Assembly (NCBI GenBank): GCA_900313465.1 | Contig: OMRU01000028.1 | Span: 1 to 8,464 of the forward strand | DNA: 8,464 nucleotides | Direction: 5' to 3' | Source: an uncultured Clostridia bacterium | GTDB lineage: Bacteria; Bacillota_I; Bacilli_A; RFN20; CAG-288 | Part shown: positions 1 through 7,400 of the stretch, piece after piece | Layout of the letters: every line of letters begins with the position of its first letter | Position numbering within the stretch: position 1 is the first letter of the stretch | Program-made: the position numbers and the translations under genes | Notes under the pieces: generated by a model | The model's database searches: none | Seen by the model: the letters and a program-made list of their open reading frames with translations, nothing else | What the model was told of the DNA's origin: nothing

Positions 1-141
1 TTAAAAGGCTTTCAATTGCGTGCACAGTGCGCATCTCTCCATCATACTTTTGTTTAATTTTTCTGTTTTTTTGTAAAAATTAATTGTTTTTCCTATTTTT
101 CGCTCGCATTTCAAGCACAATAAACGCGCATTTTCTCTCAT
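1..141 (-). CDS. Doubtful 46-aa cysteine-containing small ORF in the gap after whiA
   Basis: This is an open frame of 46 codons starting at an ATG at 139-141 and ending with TAA at 1-3. It holds two CxxC pairs, CLKC at residues 9-12 and CALC at 37-40, separated by 24 mostly basic and polar residues, a spacing that could form a small zinc knuckle. Against it: no Shine-Dalgarno sequence precedes the ATG, the frame lies just beyond the whiA terminator, no promoter is apparent, and the DNA is A-rich on the coding strand, which favours chance lysine codons. The frame stays open upstream into the end of whiA, which is not meaningful. I do not recognise a family; a loose resemblance in layout to small Firmicute zinc-ribbon proteins is only an impression. 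The rest of 1-169 shows nothing else convincing. Confidence 0.18.
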   Translation of the reverse strand: MRENARLLCLKCERKIGKTINFYKKTEKLNKSMMERCALCTQLKAF

Positions 142-169
142 ACGAGAACAAACCACTTGAGTGCTGAGC

Positions 170-195
170 AAAAACAAAAAGAGGCTTGCGCCTCT
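170..195 (-). terminator. Rho-independent terminator after whiA
   Basis: On the minus strand a perfect 6-bp stem AGAGGC/GCCTCT with the tetraloop GCAA (180-195) is followed directly by TTTTGTTTT. The stem overlaps the last two bases of the whiA stop region, so the transcript ends immediately after whiA. This closes the trxB-whiA transcription unit. Confidence 0.88.
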
Positions 196-1162
196 AGTTG
201 TTTTCATTAATTTCTTCCGCTTTGGCACGGATATTTCTTAAAATGTGCACCACCCCGGATTTGGTGATCTGAATCTTTGCCTGATCATAAATGATTTCCG
301 CTAGTTCACGATAGTTGGACTCCGGATGTTTCAGTCTCATCTCAATGACGGCTTTGCTCTTCTCATCAAAGAATTCCAGACGTTTGACTTTCAAAACTGT
401 ATTGATCGCCTCAATATCTTTCTGACCTGTCTCAACCGAACGCTTGAAGTTGGCTGTATCGCAGATAGAAAGACGATTCAAGTTATTCATATCGTCTTTC
501 ACCATACGGGCATTTTCAAATTCAAACATGGCTTCGGTAGCACCAAGATAGGATAGATAGACCGTAATCTGATCCGATTTCTTCAAATAGAGAACATGTT
601 TGTCTCTTCTTAAGATATAGCGGAAATTCATCATACGCTCATCTTTGAACGTATCGAGTTTGTGTTTGATTGCCATGGCATCCTGCTTATCGGAAAACGC
701 CATCTCCGCAAAATAGGAAGTCTTGGAACTGTTGGGGTTGTTGACCGAGCCATTGGCAAGAAAACACCCGACAAGCAAGAACTTCAGATTTCTTCTATGC
801 AGACCTTCTTTCGGAGGAATGCGGTAAAAGCCATCCTGAAGAATTTCTAAATCTTCCATGACGGATTCAAGTTTAGCATCCTCAACATGAATCACATAGA
901 CAAGTCCACGACCAAAGCGAGCCACTTTCTCATAATGAATGCTCGGTTCAAGCTGATAAGCATCCTTTAAACAGGCATAAATCAATTTGGCGATCAAGGC
1001 ATCCTCAGTGTGAAGTTCAAGAGAGGGAACCTTGCCAAAGGAAAAGATACCGCCATTGCGGATGAAGCCAGAAAGAATATATTTCTTCTCTTCTGGCGAA
1101 TAGGTGATGGTAGCAAGCTCTTCTTTGATTTTGCGAGCAAAGGAAATTTTCTTATCCGCCAT
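194..1162 (-). CDS. whiA: DNA-binding protein WhiA
   Basis: WhiA is a conserved Gram-positive regulator that combines a degenerate LAGLIDADG homing-endonuclease fold with a C-terminal helix-turn-helix. It controls sporulation septation in actinomycetes and affects division and chromosome segregation in Bacillus. The 322 aa length is normal. The degenerate LAGLIDADG motif is seen at about residues 129-143 (LLVGCFLANGSVNNP), the family linker at 219-245 (NNLNRLSICDTANFKRSV), and the C-terminal HTH at about 282-315 (including ITKSGVVHILRNIR). The ATG at 1160-1162 is fixed by an in-frame TAA two codons upstream, but no Shine-Dalgarno sequence can be seen in the 16-bp AT-rich gap after trxB, so translation may depend on coupling or re-initiation. 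It is the last gene of its unit and a terminator follows at once. rapZ and yvcK, commonly just upstream, are absent here. Family assignment is firm; the cellular role in this organism is inferred. Confidence 0.95.
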   Translation of the reverse strand: MADKKISFARKIKEELATITYSPEEKKYILSGFIRNGGIFSFGKVPSLELHTEDALIAKLIYACLKDAYQLEPSIHYEKVARFGRGLVYVIHVEDAKLESVMEDLEILQDGFYRIPPKEGLHRRNLKFLLVGCFLANGSVNNPNSSKTSYFAEMAFSDKQDAMAIKHKLDTFKDERMMNFRYILRRDKHVLYLKKSDQITVYLSYLGATEAMFEFENARMVKDDMNNLNRLSICDTANFKRSVETGQKDIEAINTVLKVKRLEFFDEKSKAVIEMRLKHPESNYRELAEIIYDQAKIQITKSGVVHILRNIRAKAEEINENN

Positions 1163-1178
1163 ATATTAAAAATAATGT

Positions 1179-2105
1179 TTAGTTGTTTTTCTGATAATCG
1201 TTATGAATCATGGTAGCAGCAAGGGCACCATCGCTGGTGGCAGTGGCCACCTGTCTTAGTGGAGTAGTACGGCAATCGCCAGCCGCATAGAGATTCTTGA
1301 CTTTAGTCATCATATTGCTATCGGTAATGAGATAACCTTTTTCATCAGTCAAGTCAGGGATATCGACAAAATTCGAGATCGCCATATCGCCGACAAACAA
1401 GAATAAACCGCTGATGGCAACATCTTTTTCTTCCATTGTTTCCTTGTTTCTGACTTTCAACGATTCAATAGAAGCAGAACCAGTAGCAGAGACTACATCA
1501 TAAGGAGCAAGAAGAGTGACATTATCTAAGGCTTTAAAGCCATCGACAACCATCTGATCAGCTCTGAACTGAGTACGTCTGGCAATCAAAGTGACATGAT
1601 TGCAGATGGAAGCGAGATAAGTCGCTTCTTCAAAAGCGGAGTTACCAGCACCGATGACCGCGACATCCTTACCTTTATATAATGGACCATCGCAGATGGC
1701 ACAGCGGGAAATACCACGCTTATGGAATGTCTCTTCTCCTTGGATTGGGAATGGCTTTTCACCTAAACCGTTGGCAAGAAGGACATACTGGAAATCATGA
1801 GAAAGATCCTTACCATATTCGACATGGAAAGTGCCGTCCTCATTTAAGGAGACTCTCTTGACTGTCTTATAGATCGGTTTGATATCAAAAGACTTCAACT
1901 GGCCTTCTAATAACATACCAAGATCTGGACCGCCAATGGATTTGACACCAGCATAGTTTTCAATTTTTTCGGTCTTATTGACCTTGCCGCCGACAAGTTC
2001 CTTTTCAAAACAATAAGGAACCATGCCATAACGCTTGAGGTAGATCGCTGCAGAAACACCGCCAGGACCTAAACCGATAACAGCAACTTCTTTTTTATCA
2101 ACCAT
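1179..2105 (-). CDS. trxB: Thioredoxin-disulfide reductase
   Basis: This flavoprotein transfers electrons from NADPH through FAD and a redox-active cysteine pair to thioredoxin in the cytoplasm. With the corrected start it is 308 aa, the normal size. Visible motifs: FAD-binding GLGPGG at 11-16, active site CAIC followed by D at 135-139 (the usual form is CATC), NADPH-binding GAGNSAFEEA at 152-161, the NADPH-phosphate-binding ARRTQFRA at 175-182, and the second FAD motif AAGDCR at 274-279. The frame could be extended to a GTG at 2112-2114, but that codon overlaps the AGGAGGTG Shine-Dalgarno sequence at 2114-2119, which sits 8 nt before the ATG at 2103-2105. The ATG is therefore the start. It follows lgt after 63 bp and precedes whiA by 16 bp. 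An extended -10 box at 2130-2138 may give this pair its own transcription. A related ferredoxin-NADP reductase is unlikely because the CxxC pair is present. Confidence 0.95.
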   Translation of the reverse strand: MVDKKEVAVIGLGPGGVSAAIYLKRYGMVPYCFEKELVGGKVNKTEKIENYAGVKSIGGPDLGMLLEGQLKSFDIKPIYKTVKRVSLNEDGTFHVEYGKDLSHDFQYVLLANGLGEKPFPIQGEETFHKRGISRCAICDGPLYKGKDVAVIGAGNSAFEEATYLASICNHVTLIARRTQFRADQMVVDGFKALDNVTLLAPYDVVSATGSASIESLKVRNKETMEEKDVAISGLFLFVGDMAISNFVDIPDLTDEKGYLITDSNMMTKVKNLYAAGDCRTTPLRQVATATSDGALAATMIHNDYQKNN

Positions 2106-2113
2106 AAATTTCA

Positions 2114-2119
2114 CCTCCT
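2114..2119 (-). promoter_or_regulatory. Shine-Dalgarno of trxB that fixes its start
   Basis: AGGAGG on the minus strand lies 8 nt before ATG 2105. Because the alternative GTG start at 2112-2114 overlaps it, the shorter reading of trxB is the right one. Confidence 0.85.
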
Positions 2120-2129
2120 AGGCTCTTAA

Positions 2130-2138
2130 ATCATACCA
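2130..2138 (-). promoter_or_regulatory. Candidate extended -10 promoter for trxB-whiA
   Basis: The minus strand reads TGGTATGAT, an extended -10 box (TGn + TATGAT) with one mismatch to TATAAT. No good -35 hexamer is found at 16-18 bp. A start site about 7 nt downstream would give an 18-nt leader that just includes the trxB Shine-Dalgarno sequence. The layout matches the boxes upstream of hprK and of the large surface gene. Confidence 0.4.
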
Positions 2139-2168
2139 ATAAATTGTATGCAATGAAATAAATATGCT

Positions 2169-3221
2169 CTACTTCTTTTCCTGCATTTCCTTCTCTTTGG
2201 CTTTCAGTCTGGATAAGTCGATACCATCATCTTCTTTAGAATCGACGATATTCTCTTTTGTAACATGATCAACAGCAAGAACAGCAAGATCCTGCACATA
2301 GAGATGCTTCAGCCAGTTCACTTTATCAAACTTACCTTGCATAGCAAGATGATTCAAGATGTGATTGATGATGATCATCACCACACCGACGATGATAAAG
2401 GCTAGCGCCATACCATAGGACTTATAATCGGAGTGCTGAGAGGAGACCTGATTCGTGCCCATGATGAAGGCAGGATTACGAAGCGGTTCAAGAACAAAAC
2501 GAACCACACCATAAGCGATGAAATAACCAAATCCGCTATCGCCATTGACATAGCGTTTACCCTCAACAGCGGGTAAACCCTGAGCCAAGATGAAGTAGAA
2601 GAGAATATTGACCACACCCTCGACTAAAAATAGCGGTGCAGCAATACTGTTTTCAGGAAGACGAACACCAGATAACATGGCTAAATCACCATTCTGCATG
2701 TTGTTTGTGATAAAGGAAGGAAGGAATCCCCAGGCATCGAGACTGACAGCATGGCCGAAGACTTCCTGATTGAAGAAGTTACCCCAGCGCCCGATGGCCT
2801 GAGCGACAAGAATTGTCGGAATGGCAAAGTCCATCATCTGCAATACCGAAGTACCTCTTCTTCTAAAAGAGACATAGGCAACACCACCGATGATGCCAAG
2901 AAGAGCACCACCCTGAATGGCTAATCCGCCATTCCACAGAGCAAACATATTGCCAAAGCCGGCTAAGAAACCCTGGCTTTGAAACACAGGTAGGAATTCC
3001 GCTTTCCAAGAAGCGATGACATACCAGATACGAGCGCCAAGAATACCACTTGGGAAGGCGACAATGAATACCGTATCAAAGAAATGCCAGTCAAAACCGG
3101 CTTTGTGAGCGCGGTAATCCGACAAAAAGAGAGCCAACAGAGCGCCAAGAAGAATCACGATGGCATAAAAACGAATGACTGGCGCAGAAAAAGGAATGCC
3201 ATTAGCGTAAGCAAGAGTCAT
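2169..3221 (-). CDS. lgt: Prolipoprotein diacylglyceryl transferase
   Basis: Lgt is the integral membrane enzyme that moves diacylglycerol from phosphatidylglycerol onto the lipobox cysteine of prelipoproteins, the first step of lipoprotein maturation. The Lgt signature is GRWGNFFNQEVFG at 144-156, and the C-terminal catalytic block YGVVRFVLEPLR lies at 237-248. Several hydrophobic helices are visible, for example about 16-34, 47-70, 195-213 and 269-288. The usual HGG motif is AIQGG at 101-105: glutamine stands where the E. coli family member has its important histidine 103. At 350 aa it is longer than the usual 260-290 because of a charged cytoplasmic tail from about residue 290, rich in Lys and Glu and ending in EKK. 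The start ATG overlaps the hprK stop by one base (TAATG), with AAGGA upstream, so lgt is translationally coupled to hprK. Confidence 0.95.
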   Translation of the reverse strand: MTLAYANGIPFSAPVIRFYAIVILLGALLALFLSDYRAHKAGFDWHFFDTVFIVAFPSGILGARIWYVIASWKAEFLPVFQSQGFLAGFGNMFALWNGGLAIQGGALLGIIGGVAYVSFRRRGTSVLQMMDFAIPTILVAQAIGRWGNFFNQEVFGHAVSLDAWGFLPSFITNNMQNGDLAMLSGVRLPENSIAAPLFLVEGVVNILFYFILAQGLPAVEGKRYVNGDSGFGYFIAYGVVRFVLEPLRNPAFIMGTNQVSSQHSDYKSYGMALAFIIVGVVMIIINHILNHLAMQGKFDKVNWLKHLYVQDLAVLAVDHVTKENIVDSKEDDGIDLSRLKAKEKEMQEKK

Positions 3222-4294
3222 TATTCTTCGTCCTTCTTTTCTGTATGATCCTGAGGTAGGATAACATCGGTATCCACCATGGAATAGGGTTCCGCATGAC
3301 TTTGGAACTTATCGCTGCCTTTGACATTCATGGCAGCCATAGCATTTAAAGCAGAATTGCTGGAAAGATTCTTCTGACGTCTGACCTTCTGATGAAGTTC
3401 AGAAAGACGCTTCTGGAATTCATAACCAGTATCATAACCAAAGTCCTTCAACTTGAAGTTGGTGACAGCAGTCTCGACAATCTCAGACATACTTCTAGCA
3501 GCCGAGACAGGAAGTTTGATTAAAGGAACGGTCTCACCAAGAATCTCATAGGAATCGGTCTTCATACCGATTCTTTCAAGCGGTTCTTCTCTCTTGAAAG
3601 GAACCAGGTTGATGACAAGACGAATGGCAGTCTTATCCGCTAACGAGTTGACGCCAAAAATTCTTTCCACGCTGATGATACCAATACCGCGGACTTCCAT
3701 CATACCGGAAATGGATTCCGGACAAGTGCCAATCAAAGTACCGCGAACATCCGAGATGTCGACTCTATCATCGGCGATCAGTCGATGACCTCTACGAATC
3801 AAATCCAAAGAGATTTCACTTTTACCGATACCCGATTCACCAAGAATAAGAACACCAATACCATAGATTTCCATCAAGACAGCATGTAAGGCGGTCTTAG
3901 GAGCTAAGGCTTCGGATAAGTAGACATACATATCAGAAGACAAAGTGGAGGTATCCTGATGAGAAGAGAACAAAGGAGCGTTTGCTTCCTTAGCCGCTCT
4001 TAACACTGGTTCTGGACAACTATTACCCTGAGTGATGATGATAGCAGGACATTCAGGAACAAAAATCTTCATACAGTTATGGAAGACAAAATCCGGGTCG
4101 GAATCATTGATCAAGGCAATTTCCTTGTTGCCGATCAACTGAATTCTCGACTTGTCGAAGAAGTGGAAAATACCAAGAAGTTCCACACCAGGACGATCCA
4201 ATTTGGCGATACGAACAGGTCTTTGCAAAGAGTTCATATCTCCAGAGATAACGTTGAAGCCAAAGTGATTGGCCAATTCCAGACTAGTTAACAT
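3221..4294 (-). CDS. hprK: HPr kinase/phosphorylase
   Basis: HprK phosphorylates Ser46 of the PTS carrier HPr, and reverses it, coupling glycolytic state to carbon catabolite repression through CcpA. With the corrected start it is 357 aa. The N-terminal domain covers about 1-125. The kinase core carries His137 just before the P-loop, Walker A GESGIGKS at 152-159, the DDRVDI block at 175-180, and the family signature EVRGIGIISV at 200-209. Residues from about 305 to the end form an extra polar tail of some 50 residues beyond the usual length of about 310. The frame could open at a TTG at 4307-4309, but that codon overlaps the GGAGG ribosome binding site, so the ATG at 4292-4294 is preferred. 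It is the first gene of the hprK-lgt unit, behind an extended -10 box. Its stop overlaps the lgt start by one base. Confidence 0.96.
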   Translation of the reverse strand: MLTSLELANHFGFNVISGDMNSLQRPVRIAKLDRPGVELLGIFHFFDKSRIQLIGNKEIALINDSDPDFVFHNCMKIFVPECPAIIITQGNSCPEPVLRAAKEANAPLFSSHQDTSTLSSDMYVYLSEALAPKTALHAVLMEIYGIGVLILGESGIGKSEISLDLIRRGHRLIADDRVDISDVRGTLIGTCPESISGMMEVRGIGIISVERIFGVNSLADKTAIRLVINLVPFKREEPLERIGMKTDSYEILGETVPLIKLPVSAARSMSEIVETAVTNFKLKDFGYDTGYEFQKRLSELHQKVRRQKNLSSNSALNAMAAMNVKGSDKFQSHAEPYSMVDTDVILPQDHTEKKDEE

Positions 4295-4302
4295 GACCGG
4301 TA

Positions 4303-4307
4303 CCTCC
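4303..4307 (-). promoter_or_regulatory. Shine-Dalgarno of hprK that fixes its start
   Basis: GGAGG on the minus strand sits 8 nt before ATG 4294 (GGAGGTACCGGTC then ATG). The in-frame TTG at 4307-4309 overlaps it and cannot be the start served by this site. Confidence 0.85.
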
Positions 4308-4320
4308 AAAACTAGAAATA

Positions 4321-4329
4321 ATTATAACA
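4321..4329 (-). promoter_or_regulatory. Extended -10 promoter of hprK-lgt
   Basis: The minus strand reads TGTTATAAT, a full TATAAT hexamer with the TGn extension. The upstream stretch is very AT-rich, which could act as an UP-like element, but no consensus -35 is present. Initiation about 7 nt downstream would leave a leader of about 20 nt carrying the hprK Shine-Dalgarno sequence. The box lies between the terminator of the large upstream gene and hprK, so hprK-lgt is probably transcribed separately. Confidence 0.6.
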
Positions 4330-4360
4330 AAAGTTCGATTTTAATAATATATATAACTAT

Positions 4361-4411
4361 AAAAAGGGGCTGTCCAAAAAGTAGATGTAAATTTCCACTT
4401 CGGACAGCCCC
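4361..4411 (-). terminator. Long hairpin terminator of the large surface gene
   Basis: On the minus strand a perfect 10-bp stem GGGGCTGTCC/GGACAGCCCC (4402-4411 with 4366-4375) is followed by TTTTT. Inside it a second 7-bp stem (4394-4400 with 4379-4385) forms with one wobble pair. That pair is G-U only in the minus-strand RNA and would be an A-C mismatch in the opposite transcript, which supports an RNA role on this strand. It lies 26 bp after the stop of the 1217-aa gene. Confidence 0.85.
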
Positions 4412-4437
4412 TGACGTTCTACTTGAATCTCAACCTG

Positions 4438-7400
4438 CTACTTTGCTGGTTCAGATTGCTTTTTGATGACAGTCTTATATTCCTTGATCAGACCTTTCTT
4501 AAGAAGAACTGGGGTCTCCTCAAATGGAACCTTGTAGTCATCATTCAGTTCCATGACCTTCTTGAGTTTCAGTTTCTTCATCTGTTTATCAATCAGGTCT
4601 TTGGCATACTTTCTTCTGCGTTCATTAGTGATGCGATATAAGCAAGGAACTTCTAGATACTTCTTGCTTCCTATTCTCTCCACCTTGTACTTAGATTCAG
4701 CATATTCATCAGGATTCAAGGCTAGGAACATACATAAGTTCTTACCACGGATAGCAAACTTGATGACCTGCTTTCTTCTGACATTGATGGAGTCATAACT
4801 CCAACTTGTTCTAGAACGAGTGTTCTCATAGGAAAGAGCATAATTCTTCAATTCGCTATAGGCTTCCTTGATGGTATCGTCGCTTTGAGCAAATCTGGCC
4901 ATGAAGGATTTGATACGTCTGATACGGACGATATCTCCGTTTTTATCATTGACGATCTCAACTTCTTCCTCTTCAGGTAAGACTTCTGGTTCAACAACAA
5001 CTGTTTCTTCCACAGCTTTCTTTGGAGATTTCTTGGTCGTCTTTGCTGCAGACTTCTTAGCAGGTTTCTTTGTAGACTTCTTTGTAGACTTCTTCGTAGA
5101 TTTCTTAGTAGGCTTTTTGGTTGTTTCTTTAGCAGTCTCTTTAGGTGTTTCTTTTTCTTCTTCCTGCTTAGTAACTTCTTTCTTAGCTACTTCTTCCTTA
5201 GTTTCTTCTTCCTTAACAGTTTCCTGCTTCACTGGTTCCTTCTTAGTTGTATCAGCCTCTGCAGTATCCTTCTTAGCAAAGAATTTTGCAATAGAAGGAG
5301 TCTTAACACCCAGTTTCTTCAACACGAAGAGAACAAGGACAGCAAGCCAGACTAAGATGGCAAGACCGGCAATGACATATAAGGCAATATAAGGAGCATC
5401 GACATAGTGACTAGCAAGAGTAAAGATGACTGGTAAGACAGTTACAGACATCATCTTAGCAGGCTTATTCTGCTGATTCTGTTTCTTTTTCTTCTTCTCA
5501 TCTTCGTCCTCATTATCCATCTTGAGCAACAAGAATAAGAAGAAACCACCAGCGATAAGATCAAGTGAAGAAAGCATCAACAATAAGGTAACAACAATAT
5601 TACCAGTCGTTCTCATCGACTCAAACTGAGTTTCATTGTTAGTGAGAACTTCTAAGTCATCCGCCTGAATCAACTTCTTCTGGTCTTCACTTAAGGATTC
5701 ATAGAAGGCTCTGGCGTCATTGATTCTACCTTCGGATTCTTCATCATAACCGATTTCACCGATCTGATAGATTACATCTAAGGCTGCATAAGCAGTCTCA
5801 TAATCTTCAATATCCTCTAAGAAAGTTTCAGGATAGAGGTTCTTCTGGTCATCGCTTAAAGACTCATAATGCTTACGAACATCCTGAATCTTTCTTAAGC
5901 TTTCTTCATCATGAGTGATGTCACCAAGTTCAGAAACTTCCGTGATCACTTCTTTAACGGCAGCATAATCGCTCTCCGCCTTAAGTAAATCATCTATATT
6001 GATGACAAAAGCTTTCTGATCCTCAGTGAGGTTTTCAAATTCATTTCTTGCATCGATGATGTTTGCTTCACACTCATCGCCATAAACCATAGGATAAATG
6101 GCGTTGATCTTTTCCATGACAGCATAGGCATTTTCCTTATCGGAGAGTTCCTTGAGGAGATTTTCATCCATCAATGGCAATTCGTCTGTATCATCCAAAG
6201 CTTCAACAGCATCTCTGGCAGCCTGAAGCTTCTCTTTGAATTCAGGAGTATTCTCCATATCGTCGATACCATCGATGATGGTCATGGCCTGATAGGCGTT
6301 TTCAAAGTTGATCAACAAGTCAAGATAGCTCTGGGCATCAAGATGGACAATATTCTTTTGATCATCGTCTAATGTATTCTCATAATAATCTCTAGCAGCA
6401 TCGATTCTGGCCTTGCATTCTGGCGTGTACTCAAGAGGATAGACACTCTTGACCTTACCGGTAAATGCTAAAACATTGTCATAATCTCTGTTGGCATCAA
6501 TCAAAGTCTGAACGTTAAGAATCTTATCCGCATTATAGCCATTATCAATATAACTATCATAAGCATTCTGGGCAGCATCGATGAGGCTCTTAGATTCGCT
6601 TGTAAAACGTGGATCGCCGATGCCTTTGATCGTATCGATGACAAGAAGGGCAGCTTCATCTTCTTCCAAGATTCTTAAGACACTTTCAGCAGGGATAAAG
6701 GATTTATCGTTCAATTCTTCGTAAGCGGATCTGACATCCTGAAGTTTTTGTCTCCATTCCGGAGTATCTTCGACATCGCCTAAATCCTGAATCATATCGA
6801 TAACGGACTTAGCAGCGATAGCATCGTTGATCATATCGAGATAGCCTTCCGCTTCAGCAACAGCCTTATCTTCAGCAGATAAGCTATTATAAGCGGACTG
6901 AGCATTATTGATATAGTAGGACATATAGCCATAAGGTTGTTTCTTGATATCATCAATCTTATTCGCAACACCCTGAACAGCATCATTCACTTTCCATTTG
7001 GCATAGAGATTGACTATACCGTTATTGACACTACACAGCGTCTGTTTTTCCATACGTTCAAACGCATCGCCAAGCTTATTGGTACAAGCCTGATCGGTAT
7101 ACCAACCATCAAATTTATAACCAGCCAACTCGGGAGCACCACCTAAATATTGAGTGGTTTCATATTCCCAAGTACAATCAACTGGGATATAGTTGACAGT
7201 GGAAGAAGCAGGTGCTTTAGCCGGCTTGTTTCCGTTATATTTCACCGTGTAGGAATATGGAATCCAATAAGCATAAAGGGTACTGGAAATATTGGCAGAC
7301 CAGTTTTGTTTGCCGGCACCAGTGGCAGTATAAAACTGTGTACCCTTACCTTCAGCCTTAGAATAATATCCACCAAAGGTATAACCAGTTCTGGTTGGAA

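Noticed and set aside
2106..2114. Longer trxB start at GTG 2114
   Set aside because: The codon overlaps the AGGAGG ribosome binding site; ATG 2105 is at ideal spacing.
2133..2150. Inverted repeat CATAC/GTATG between lgt and trxB as a terminator
   Set aside because: Only 5 bp with a 9-nt AT-rich loop and no T-run; too weak to call.
4295..4309. Longer hprK start at TTG 4309
   Set aside because: The codon overlaps the GGAGG ribosome binding site serving ATG 4294.
4960..4980. LPEEE in the tail of the large surface protein as a sortase signal
   Set aside because: It is not LPxTG, lies far from a terminal hydrophobic segment and is predicted to be cytoplasmic.
5047..5118. Regular short repeats as a CRISPR array
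   Set aside because: The units are 12 bp, directly adjacent without spacers, and lie inside a coding frame.
4901..5392. Plus-strand open frame of 163 codons, Ser/Phe/Val-rich
   Set aside because: It is the antisense reading of the Lys/Glu-rich linker of the large surface gene; its low-complexity composition follows from AAG/GAA codons on the other strand, and it has no ribosome binding site.
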